A stretch of DNA of 64,000 nt from Anaerolineaceae bacterium (GTDB lineage: Bacteria > Chloroflexota > Anaerolineae > Aggregatilineales > Phototrophicaceae). This document shows positions 8,570-16,041 of this stretch, in pieces. Positions within the stretch are counted from its first letter, which is position 1; the number at the start of each line of letters is the position of its first letter. The translations under genes and the position numbers were made by a program. The stretch is from assembly GCA_020634135.1 (NCBI GenBank), contig JACKCG010000002.1, positions 1-64,000 on the forward strand. The letters are read 5' to 3'. The notes under the pieces were generated by a model. That model made no database searches. It was not told the origin of the DNA and saw only the letters and a list, made by a program, of their open reading frames with translations.

Positions 8570-9234
8570 CTGAAAACGTCATTCGTCTATTGATTGTCGA
8601 TGACCATACTCTGTTTCGGGAGGGACTCCGGGCGATCTTTCTCACCGTCACTGATATTGAGGTGGTAGGTGAAGCGGCAAGCGGTGCTGAAGCAATCGAA
8701 AAAGCACAGAAGTCAAACCCACACGTTATCCTGATGGATATTCAAATGGGTGAGATGAATGGTATCGAAGCGACGGCACTCATCCTTAAACATCTGCCTG
8801 ATACGAAAGTCATCATGCTGACGATGATCGAGGATAACGAGTCCTTGTTTGCGGCAATGATGTCAGGTGCACGCGGGTATGTGCTCAAGGGGGCAGACAA
8901 ATCAGAGGTCTTGAGAAGCATTCGTGCCGTTGCCAGTGGTGATGTTTTGTTCGGCGCGGCCATTGCCAACCGAGTTTCTGACTACTTCCGCAATTTAAAC
9001 CGTGTTCAACATCAACTCCCTCCGAGAGTCCCCTTTCCTGAACTTTCGGAACGTGAGCTTGAGGTCCTTCACCTCATCGCAAGGGGACTCAATAATCATG
9101 AAATCAGCCTTCAGCTCAATGTGATGGTCAAGACTGTGAGCAATCACATCTCAAACATCTTCAGTAAGCTGCACGTCGTCGACCGCGCACAGGCCATCAT
9201 CAAAGCCCGTGAGGCAGGTTTAGGGAAAGAATAA
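8566..9234 (+). CDS. NarL/FixJ-family response regulator
   Basis: The protein is 222 residues: a receiver domain with acidic pocket D12/D13, phospho-acceptor Asp58 (ILMDIQM) and a conserved Lys in GYVLKG, then a LuxR-type helix-turn-helix (ELSERELEVLHLIARG ... VKTVSNHISNIFSKL). It acts as a DNA-binding transcription factor once phosphorylated. It overlaps the histidine kinase gene by four bases (ATGA), the usual partner arrangement, and its stop is directly followed by the ATG of the glycosyltransferase, so all three are one transcript. Target sites are not evident. Confidence 0.93.
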   Translation: MTENVIRLLIVDDHTLFREGLRAIFLTVTDIEVVGEAASGAEAIEKAQKSNPHVILMDIQMGEMNGIEATALILKHLPDTKVIMLTMIEDNESLFAAMMSGARGYVLKGADKSEVLRSIRAVASGDVLFGAAIANRVSDYFRNLNRVQHQLPPRVPFPELSERELEVLHLIARGLNNHEISLQLNVMVKTVSNHISNIFSKLHVVDRAQAIIKAREAGLGKE

Positions 9235-10482
9235 ATGCTCATGCGTATTGTCATTATTGCCGCAGGCACATGGGGAGATGTACGTCCGAATGTTGTACTA
9301 GGGCAAGGACTGAAACACGAAGGTTATGAAGTGATCCTTGTTGCCGCTGAGAAGTTTCGAGCGTGGATTGAGGGGCGTGGCTTATCATTTGTCGGACTCA
9401 GTCTCAACATTCAGGCATTGCTTGATGAGTTAACAAACAATGAAAATCTTCTACAGGCAGTCAAATGGATGCGGAAGATCGCCCCAACCGCAGAGCAAAT
9501 GGGTAAAGAGATCATGGACGTTATTCGTGATGGCGATGTTTTGTTGATGAACGAAGCCGGTGTGGCGCTGGTGAATGGTGTTCTCGAAGCGAAGAAGGTC
9601 CGCCTTATTTTGATCAACATGCAGCCTTACGTACCAACAGCAGAATTTTCCGGGATGTTACCCCCACTGCCAAACTGGGTACCTGTACCCACCCCCGTGT
9701 ATAACCAGTGGGCGGGGAATTTTGTAAGGCGGAGTCAGTGGTGGACGATGGGCAAATATGGCAATCATCTGCGAACACAAAATCTTGCTTTATCTAAACA
9801 GACATGGAAAAACCATCGGGAAATGCTGAACAGAACACCTTCCCTATTGCTAGTAAGCCCTCACGTAATTCCACATCCCTCTGATTGGCAATCGCATCAC
9901 CAAATCACCGGGTACCTCTTTGATCAGGATGTAGAATGGACACCACCACAGGATTTACTTGATTTTCTGGCAGATGGTGAAAAACCCATCTATATCGGTT
10001 TTGGTAGTATGCGTGACCGAAAGCCCGAAGCTACGACGCGCCTTGTCCTTGAGGCGGTCAAGTGCACCGGAAATCGAGCGATACTGCTTAGTGGGTGGGC
10101 AGGAATGGGTGCAGAGAATATGCCAGATGATGTGTTTCTGCTGAACTTCGCGCCTCATACGTGGCTTTTCCCCCGGATGGCGGCAGTCATCCATCACGGC
10201 GGCGCGGGAACGACTGCGGCGGGACTGCGTGCAGGCATCCCCTCGGTTATCGTGCCGATTATCGCAGATCAACCATTCTGGGGACGACGGATTCATGAAC
10301 TGGGTGCAGGAACGGCCCCAATACCACACAATAAGCTGACGGTGGAGAAACTTGCTGGGGCAATCAACAGCGCAACCAGTAATGCGCTAATAAAGCGGTG
10401 TGCATCTGAACTGGGGGATAAAATCACGTCCGAAAATGGGCTAAAAAACACAATCGATGCCATTTTAAATTTATTATCGTGA
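9235..10482 (+). CDS. GT-B glycosyltransferase, UGT/sterol-glucosyltransferase type
   Basis: The protein is 415 residues and looks complete. The N-terminal domain has GTWGDVRPNVVLGQGL. The C-terminal domain carries the GT1 donor-binding signature HHGGAGTTAAGLRAGIPSV followed by DQPFWG and RIHELGAG. GT1 enzymes move a sugar from a nucleotide donor to a lipophilic acceptor; relatives include sterol, macrolide and glycopeptide glycosyltransferases. ATG 9235 is adjacent to the regulator's stop; ATG 9241 is an alternative. It is the only intact one of three related copies in this island (others 5598 and 11348). With the P450, it suggests tailoring of a terpenoid- or polyketide-like molecule, which is inference. 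Confidence 0.88.
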   Translation: MLMRIVIIAAGTWGDVRPNVVLGQGLKHEGYEVILVAAEKFRAWIEGRGLSFVGLSLNIQALLDELTNNENLLQAVKWMRKIAPTAEQMGKEIMDVIRDGDVLLMNEAGVALVNGVLEAKKVRLILINMQPYVPTAEFSGMLPPLPNWVPVPTPVYNQWAGNFVRRSQWWTMGKYGNHLRTQNLALSKQTWKNHREMLNRTPSLLLVSPHVIPHPSDWQSHHQITGYLFDQDVEWTPPQDLLDFLADGEKPIYIGFGSMRDRKPEATTRLVLEAVKCTGNRAILLSGWAGMGAENMPDDVFLLNFAPHTWLFPRMAAVIHHGGAGTTAAGLRAGIPSVIVPIIADQPFWGRRIHELGAGTAPIPHNKLTVEKLAGAINSATSNALIKRCASELGDKITSENGLKNTIDAILNLLS

Positions 10483-10490
10483 GGGATTTT

Positions 10491-11351
10491 GTGGATACAC
10501 AACAATTTTACGAGCGCTTACAAACCGAACTTCTCGCATGGATTGAGCATATCCCCGCTGTCCGTGTGATCCTTGTCGTCGGATCACAGGCGCGACAGAT
10601 TAAACCAGCGGATGAATACTCCGATCTTGACCTCTCACTGTATGTCACAGGCGGTGATGAGCACGAAAGCGAAACTTACCTGCAATGGATGGAAGATTTT
10701 GCCCCTATCTGGATGATCCTTGAAGAACATCATGATGAAACGAAAAGCTGGCTTATTCTGTATCAGGGCGGCATCAAGGTAGATTTTTCGATAACACCTG
10801 TTGATGCGCTTCAAACGCTAATTGATGCAAAAACCTTATGGGACGATCAGCAGCGGGGCTACAAAATCTTGTTGGACAAAGATGGTATCGCGGCACAACT
10901 TCCCACGCCGACCCCGTTCGCACCTCCGCCGTACACACCACCAACACAGACGCAGTTCATCCAGCGCGTCGAAGGCTATTTTTACGGCTTGGTCTACGTT
11001 GCCAAGCAGATCAGGCGCGGCAATCTATGGAAAATCAAATGGGCAGATCAGATTCAACAGACCATGCTGCTTGAAATGCTGGAATGGCACGCACACGCCA
11101 CCCATGATAGTCCGGTGGACACCTACTATCGTGGTGATTTCATGCGGGATTGGGTCAGCGCGGCTACATGGAGGGAACTGCATGAAGCCTTCGCGCATTT
11201 CGAAGCGGCTGACAGCCGAAAATCACTGATCGCATCCGTTCATTTGTTCACCCGACTGACAGAAGAAACGGCAGCAAAGTGGGGGTACGAATACCCGCGC
11301 AGGATGGTTGACGAAGTGACAGACTACATTTCAGGGTTAGGTGCCCCATGA
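10491..11351 (+). CDS. Aminoglycoside 6-adenylyltransferase-like nucleotidyltransferase
   Basis: The protein is about 286 residues and matches the ANT(6)/AadE family. It has the nucleotidyltransferase motif VGSQAR followed by YSDLDLSLYV (catalytic D-x-D), then GGIKVDFS as the third acidic strand, an ILLDKDG segment and a C-terminal helical domain. Known members adenylylate streptomycin-type drugs, but many environmental homologues have unknown substrates. GTG 10491 is chosen because GAGG lies about 6 bases upstream; GTG 10479 also starts the frame and overlaps the previous stop. Its stop overlaps the next ATG (ATGA at 11348), so it belongs to the same operon. Confidence 0.8.
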   Translation: MDTQQFYERLQTELLAWIEHIPAVRVILVVGSQARQIKPADEYSDLDLSLYVTGGDEHESETYLQWMEDFAPIWMILEEHHDETKSWLILYQGGIKVDFSITPVDALQTLIDAKTLWDDQQRGYKILLDKDGIAAQLPTPTPFAPPPYTPPTQTQFIQRVEGYFYGLVYVAKQIRRGNLWKIKWADQIQQTMLLEMLEWHAHATHDSPVDTYYRGDFMRDWVSAATWRELHEAFAHFEAADSRKSLIASVHLFTRLTEETAAKWGYEYPRRMVDEVTDYISGLGAP

Positions 11352-11500
11352 AACTCACTATCATTGCTATTGGATCACGCGGAGATGTACAGCCTATCGT
11401 CGCTTTTGGTCGCGGATTGTCTGATGCCAGGTATGCTGTCCGTATCGTCACGCTGGAGGTATCTGGTGCTGGCATGTCTATGGGAGGCATTGTCGCCTGA
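11348..11500 (+). pseudogene. Truncated GT-B glycosyltransferase (third copy, 50 residues)
   Basis: The reading frame from ATG 11348 opens with IAIGSRGDVQPIVAFGRGL, the classical N-terminal signature of UGT-like glycosyltransferases. It is translationally coupled to the nucleotidyltransferase by ATGA. After about 45 residues it runs into the hsdR remnant and stops at TGA 11498-11500. Nothing of the catalytic domains remains. It shows that the operon once continued with another glycosyltransferase before being cut by a rearrangement. Confidence 0.75.
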
Positions 11501-12195
11501 TCCATCACTGATGCGCCAAAAGCATGACTATCGCTGGCTCTCACAAGTCTACGAGTCAGTAAAGCCGACAAGCGGACATGGCAAGCTCATCTGACACGTG
11601 CTTGGGGCAAAGACACTCGATCTAATTCACGAAAATGTCAGTGTTCTGGATGTCCGCGATGATCTCGACACGCTGGTGATAGATGCAGAATTTCTCGCTG
11701 AATTGCTGGAACAGCAGAATCCGAAGGTCATCAAGAAACTGGAAATCAAGTTGGTTGCCCGCCTTCGTAAGAATCAGAATAGCCCACGATTTGTCGCTTT
11801 AGGTATCCAGCTCGAAGAACTACGCCGCCGTCATGAACAGGGCATTCTCACAAGCATCGAACTTCTAAAGATGTTGCTCAAAGTGGCGCGTGATGTTGTT
11901 CGGGCAGAAAAATAATCTGAGCCAACAGTTGAAGTTACACTGGAAGATCAAGCGATTGCCGCGCTCACTGAATTGTTCCGTGAGGTGCAAACGGGGGACA
12001 CCCAAAATGGTTGAACGCATTGTTATGGATATTGATGAAATAGTACGGATTGTACGTTTCCCTGGTTGGCAGAATCCCAATAAAGGCGAACGTAAGGTCA
12101 AGATGGCACTCCGCAAAACACTGGCAAAGTATCAACTTCATAAAGACAATGAACTCTTTGACCGCGCATATGGCTATATCGCTGAATATTATTGA
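11501..12195 (+). pseudogene. hsdR: 3' remnant of hsdR, type I restriction endonuclease subunit R
   Basis: The translation follows the conserved HsdR C-terminal region: YRWLSQVYESVKPTSG, LGAKTLDLIHENV, a LEIKLVARLRK stretch, then VERIVMDIDEIVRIV, WQNPNKGERKVK and FDRAYGYIAEYY. The fragment has at least three lesions: TGA at 11592-11594 where the family has Trp, TAA at 11913-11915, and a frameshift near 11995 after which the frame of 11890 continues to the stop at 12195. The helicase and nuclease parts are missing, as are hsdM and hsdS. Restriction activity is therefore lost. Left junction: the truncated glycosyltransferase. Right junction: an IS remnant. Confidence 0.8.
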
Positions 12196-12259
12196 TCCCA
12201 CGAACCAGAATGAGTGTCACAGACCCTGTTGGCGAATCGACGAAGAACAGATTTTGAGG

Positions 12260-12287
12260 GAAAATGGGGCAATAGAGTCCCATTTTC
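12260..12287 (+). other. Inverted repeat upstream of the transposase fragment
   Basis: GAAAATGGG (12260-12268) and CCCATTTTC (12279-12287) form a perfect 9-bp stem with a 10-base loop, with no T-run after it. It lies about 30 bases before the transposase start. Insertion sequences often carry such a hairpin ahead of the transposase gene to block outside transcription, which is one explanation; it could also be a degraded IS end. Confidence 0.4.
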
Positions 12288-12318
12288 TGTCTCAAGTTGA
12301 GAGAAGGAGATTTGCGCC

Positions 12319-12552
12319 ATGACCCTGCATCCCCGTCATATTCCCGATGTGCCAGAAGAAACTGCCAAAGTTGCAAAAGTCGCCTTTCGCAAAGGCAATC
12401 GTTATATGCAAATGCGTGACGAGTTAGGGACGCTATTCACTGATGATCAATTTACGGACTTGTTTCCGAATGTTGGGCAAGTGGCAGAGTCTCCGTGGCG
12501 ACTGGCACTGGTAACGGTCACTGCTGGCGGCATTTTGCCAGCAGTTCCCTGA
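12319..12552 (+). mobile_element. IS1182-type transposase, N-terminal fragment
   Basis: The start has a good ribosome site (GAAGGAG). The first ~65 residues follow the IS1182 family N-terminus: a short opening with VPEET, then FRKGNRYMQMRDELGTLF, a LFPNVGQ segment and ESPWRLALVTV. After VTV (about 12516) similarity ends and the frame runs out at 12552. The DDE catalytic domain is missing, so the element cannot move. The break coincides with the point where the neighbouring integrase frame opens (12515), so one event probably cut both genes. Confidence 0.75.
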
Positions 12553-12580
12553 AACGGAACTGACCGAAATCACACCGCCC

Positions 12581-13378
12581 ATGCTACGAGATTACATTGT
12601 CCAGCTACAGGAGCGGAAAACCCGCTACGCTGGAGCGAAACAGCGCCCCAAGATGAAAGGCGGCTTGAGCCTGGAGAGTATCGCCGGTCATATCCGTGCC
12701 TTGCATCGATTCTGGCGGTGGGTAGCAGCTGAATACAATGTGCCGAATCCAATGACGAACATCCGCCGCCCTAAGCGCAAGTTTCCCAAGCCGAAAGGTG
12801 TGAATCTGACCGATGTTGAGGCACTATTGGGCGCCGCCAGTCATGGGCGGGAAAGTGTGCGAGATCAGGCGCTTATCGCCTTCCTGTTTGATACCGGGTG
12901 CAGAGTGCAAGGGCTGATTAGGTTAGAACCTGGTCAACTGGACATGGTGCAGCGCAGCGCCCTGGTACAGGAAAAGGAAACGCCAATGCGAGTTGTGTTT
13001 TTCAGTGAGCAGACTGCCGAATTGCTGGCGGCGTATCTGGCGGAACGCCCGGAAGGTGCAACCGCCGTCTTTTGCAGCCGGTTGACCGGCAAGGCATTGA
13101 CTGTAAGCGGAGTAAATCAATTGCTCAAACGACTGAAATTAAGGGCGGGGATTACCGGCAGGGTAAATCCGCACGCTTTCCGGCATGGTTTCGCCCGTGA
13201 ATACATCATGAATGGTGGCGACTTGGCGACTCTGTCTCAGATCATGGGGCATAGCAATGTAACCACGACTGCCAGCTACTACGCGGTGTTTTCCCATGCC
13301 GAACTCGCCACAAAGCACAACCGATTCACCCCGGTTAAACGCCTGAAATTCTCACCCGATTCGGAAGATGAATCGTAG
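12581..13378 (+). CDS. Tyrosine recombinase / integrase, probably N-terminally truncated
   Basis: The catalytic residues of the XerC/D-phage integrase family are all visible: Arg108 (DTGCRVQGL), Lys132, His198 and Arg201 in HAFRH, His224 (IMGHSNV) and the Tyr nucleophile in SYY (233-234). The enzyme cuts and rejoins DNA at specific sites. The frame continues upstream of ATG 12581 to 12515 with core-binding-domain text (PETELTEITPPM), but no start precedes the junction with the IS fragment, so part of the N-terminal domain is missing or translation begins at 12581. It lies next to tRNA-Lys, as island integrases usually do. Activity is uncertain. Confidence 0.85.
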   Translation: MLRDYIVQLQERKTRYAGAKQRPKMKGGLSLESIAGHIRALHRFWRWVAAEYNVPNPMTNIRRPKRKFPKPKGVNLTDVEALLGAASHGRESVRDQALIAFLFDTGCRVQGLIRLEPGQLDMVQRSALVQEKETPMRVVFFSEQTAELLAAYLAERPEGATAVFCSRLTGKALTVSGVNQLLKRLKLRAGITGRVNPHAFRHGFAREYIMNGGDLATLSQIMGHSNVTTTASYYAVFSHAELATKHNRFTPVKRLKFSPDSEDES

Positions 13379-13394
13379 TTTCACCTATATGCTG

Positions 13395-13406
13395 TAATCA
13401 ATTGGT
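13395..13406 (+). repeat. 12-bp copy of the tRNA-Lys anticodon-arm sequence (possible att remnant)
   Basis: TAATCAATTGGT at 13395-13406 is identical to the tRNA-Lys sequence encoded on the minus strand at 13514-13525. It lies between the integrase stop and the tRNA. Islands that enter at tRNA genes leave a repeat of the tRNA segment at the other end, but normally as a direct repeat and longer; this one is inverted and short. It may be a degraded or inverted attachment core, or chance. Confidence 0.3.
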
Positions 13407-13443
13407 CATAGAAAACGCTGTTTTCGGGCGGTTGCAAGAAATG

Positions 13444-13480
13444 AAAAACCCCGTTTTTGAGAGAAGAAACGGGGTTTTTT
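13444..13480. terminator. Bidirectional rho-independent terminator
   Basis: AAAAACCCCGTTT (13444-13456) pairs with AAACGGGGTTTTT (13467-13479), followed by a T-run on the + strand and a matching A-run on the other side. It sits between the integrase (+) and tRNA-Lys (-) and can end transcripts from both. Confidence 0.85.
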
Positions 13481-13487
13481 CTATTTG

Positions 13488-13560
13488 TGACCCTGGTAGG
13501 ACTCGAACCTACAACCAATTGATTAAGAGTCAACTGCTCTGCCAATTGAGCTACAGGGCC
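13488..13560 (-). tRNA. tRNA-Lys (CTT)
   Basis: The minus strand folds as a 73-nt cloverleaf. The acceptor is GGCCCTG pairing with CAGGGTC plus discriminator A; the D arm has AGCTCAATTGGCAGAGC; the anticodon loop reads CTCTTAA with anticodon CTT; the T arm has GGTTCGAGTCC. CCA is not encoded. It reads Lys AAG codons. It marks the right border of the island, with integrase and terminator immediately to its left. Confidence 0.95.
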
Positions 13561-13685
13561 TGACAGGTTATGATAGGACGATTATACCCGTATGCCGCGT
13601 GTCGTCAAGATTCAACCGTATATTTTGTGGCCGATCAGGGTTATATCCTTATAGTGATTTATCCAACCTGTCCAGGAGTCTTTCA

Positions 13686-16016
13686 TTGCCTACTCACCAA
13701 CCCTTGCACCCGGGATTATCCGCCGCTGAAGTCAACGCCCGCCGCCAGCGCGGACAGACCAATAACTTTAAGCCACGTGTTGGCCGCACATACTGGCAAA
13801 TCGTCCGCGATAACGTGTTCAATCTCTTCAACATTGTCCTGGGGACGCTGCTGCTGATCGTCGTGCTGTTGCAGGACTACTCGACTGCTATCTTCGCCGG
13901 GTTCAGTGTCGTCACCAACTCCATTTTAGGGACAATCCAGGAGATTAACGCCAAGCGTAAGCTCGACAGACTGGCGGCGCTCGCGGCTAAAGAGGCGCGC
14001 GTCTGGCGTGATGGGGAACTGCAAACCATCTCCATCTATGACCTGGTGCAGGATGACATCATCCCGATTGAGCCGGGCGATAAAATTGTGGTGGATGGCC
14101 GTGTCCTCGCCAGCGACGCCCTGGAAATGGACGAATCGCAGCTTACCGGCGAGTCCGACTCGGTGTTCAAGGTGGTGGATAGCGAACTGACCTCCGGTTC
14201 GTTCTGTATCGCCGGGACAGGCGTGATGGTTGCCACCCGCGTCGGCAAAGCGAGTACCATCAACCAGCTTTCTGTCGCCGCCAAAGCCTATAAGAACGTC
14301 AAGACACCCACACAGCAGCGGCTGGATGCCCTGGTCGAGCTGATGATCGTGGTTATGCTGCTGATCGGGCCGATGCTCTTTTTCTCTGAGCTGCGGCACG
14401 GCCAATCGTTTCTCAATGCGATTCGCAGTGAAGTCGTGTTTGTCAGCAGTATCGTGCCCCAGGGGCTGGTGCTGACGGCACTGCTCTCGCTCACCCTGGG
14501 CGCGATCAGTATCAGCCGCCACCAGACGCTGATTCAGCGGGTGAACGCAGTCGAATCGCTGGCGAACGTGACGACCCTGTGTTTTGACAAAACCGGCACG
14601 CTCACGCAGAACAAGCTGGCTGTGACCGAGCTTCTGCCCCTGAATGGGGCGGCTAATGAGGATATTCACCATAAACTGCGCCTGTATCTGCAAAACCTGG
14701 CACACCTGAACCGCACTGCCGGGGCTGTGGCGGAATACAGCGAGCACACCTTCAGCAATCACAGAGGCCCGGTACCCTCTAAAGTGAGGGAAATCCCGTT
14801 CAGTTCCGCCCGCAAGTGGGGCGCGATCATCTTCGAGGATGAAACCCTGGTGATGGGTGCGCCGGAACGCCTGCTGCCTGATACCGACGACAGTTACGGT
14901 GCGTTGGCACGCGCCCGCGATTTGTCGCGCCAGGGTCTGCGTGTGCTGGCCTTTGGCCGCGCGGCTGAACCATCCCAGGATAGCGCATTGGCGCAGGTCG
15001 AGCCGCTGGCATTGATCGTCCTCAGCGACCAGGTGCGCCCGGACATTCAAACGACGTTGGATGCCTTTCAGGGGCAGAATGTCCGCCTCAAAGTGATTTC
15101 CGGCGATAACCTGGAGACCGTGCAGGCCATCGCCCGCCAATCGGGGATGCCGGCTGACCGCGCCTACACCGGGGATCACCTGGAGGCCATGTCCGGGGCA
15201 GAGTTCGAAGTCGCTGTGATGGAAAGCAGCCTGTTCGCCCGCATCGAGCCGGAAACCAAACGCAGGATTATTGCCACCCTGAAAAAGCAGGGCGAATATG
15301 TGGCGATGGTCGGGGATGGCGTGAACGATGTGCCGGCGCTTAAAGAAGCGCACCTGGCGATTGTCATGAACGACGGCACGCAGATCAGCAAGGATGTTTC
15401 TGATATTGTCCTGCTGAATAACGCCATGTCTACGCTGCCGTTTGCCTTCCAGGAGGGGCGGCAGATCACCCAGAGCATTTACGGCACGGCCAAGCTCTTC
15501 CTCGCCAAGAACTTCTATAACATCGCCCTGATCTTCTTTATCGGCTTCATGACCCTGCCGTTCCCCACCACGCCGGTACAGATCAGCTGGATCACCTTCG
15601 GGACGGTCAACATCCCGGCGACACTGATCGCCATCGGCTGGATTCGCCCCGGCTATATGGCGAAATTCCGCAAAGACGTACTGGATTACGTGTTCACCGC
15701 CGGAATTACGGGAGCGGCGATGCTGGCCTTGCTCTACGTGGTATCGTACTTCGCCACTGATGAAAACACTTTCGCCGCCCGCAGCGCAGTGACACTCTTC
15801 ATTGCGATTTACGGCACGCTGATCTTCTGGAACATCCACGAGGTCGAACTGTTCTGGCCGCGCACCATGCTCAAGCACTGGCGTGTGACCCTGTTCGGGC
15901 TGGTACTACTGGCGCTGACGATGGTTGTGCCGTTCCTGGTGCCACAGTTCTTCGATTTCGTGCCGCCGACTCCGGCGCTCTGCTGTTGGGTTCGATGCTC
16001 AACGACCTGGTACTGA
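13686..16016 (+). CDS. P-type cation-transporting ATPase (CtpE-like)
   Basis: The start is probably TTG 13686 with AGGAG about 8 bases upstream; a GTG at 13599 also opens the frame. Motifs: TGES actuator (ESQLTGESD), VPQGL in the ion-binding helix where PEGL is usual, the phosphorylation site CFDKTGTLTQN (Asp301), KWGAIIF in the nucleotide-binding domain and MVGDGVNDVPALK in the hinge. About ten hydrophobic segments place it in the membrane. The pattern resembles the CtpE group, linked to Ca2+ uptake in mycobacteria; the ion here is not proven. The C-terminus ends oddly (PALCCWVRC) while another frame continues LLLLGSMLNDLVLKAV, so a one-base frameshift near 15980 is likely. Confidence 0.85.
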   Translation: MPTHQPLHPGLSAAEVNARRQRGQTNNFKPRVGRTYWQIVRDNVFNLFNIVLGTLLLIVVLLQDYSTAIFAGFSVVTNSILGTIQEINAKRKLDRLAALAAKEARVWRDGELQTISIYDLVQDDIIPIEPGDKIVVDGRVLASDALEMDESQLTGESDSVFKVVDSELTSGSFCIAGTGVMVATRVGKASTINQLSVAAKAYKNVKTPTQQRLDALVELMIVVMLLIGPMLFFSELRHGQSFLNAIRSEVVFVSSIVPQGLVLTALLSLTLGAISISRHQTLIQRVNAVESLANVTTLCFDKTGTLTQNKLAVTELLPLNGAANEDIHHKLRLYLQNLAHLNRTAGAVAEYSEHTFSNHRGPVPSKVREIPFSSARKWGAIIFEDETLVMGAPERLLPDTDDSYGALARARDLSRQGLRVLAFGRAAEPSQDSALAQVEPLALIVLSDQVRPDIQTTLDAFQGQNVRLKVISGDNLETVQAIARQSGMPADRAYTGDHLEAMSGAEFEVAVMESSLFARIEPETKRRIIATLKKQGEYVAMVGDGVNDVPALKEAHLAIVMNDGTQISKDVSDIVLLNNAMSTLPFAFQEGRQITQSIYGTAKLFLAKNFYNIALIFFIGFMTLPFPTTPVQISWITFGTVNIPATLIAIGWIRPGYMAKFRKDVLDYVFTAGITGAAMLALLYVVSYFATDENTFAARSAVTLFIAIYGTLIFWNIHEVELFWPRTMLKHWRVTLFGLVLLALTMVVPFLVPQFFDFVPPTPALCCWVRCSTTWY

Positions 16017-16041
16017 AAGCGGTTCGATTGACATTTATGCC

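Noticed and set aside
11592..11594. TGA within the hsdR remnant as a second selenocysteine codon
   Set aside because: It replaces a conserved Trp, not a redox Cys, lies in a gene with another stop and a frameshift, and I see no hairpin of SECIS shape after it.
13926..15878. A 650-codon open frame on the minus strand opposite the P-type ATPase gene
   Set aside because: It lies entirely antisense to a gene with all P-type ATPase motifs, has no recognisable domain, and reflects GC-rich codon structure of the real gene.
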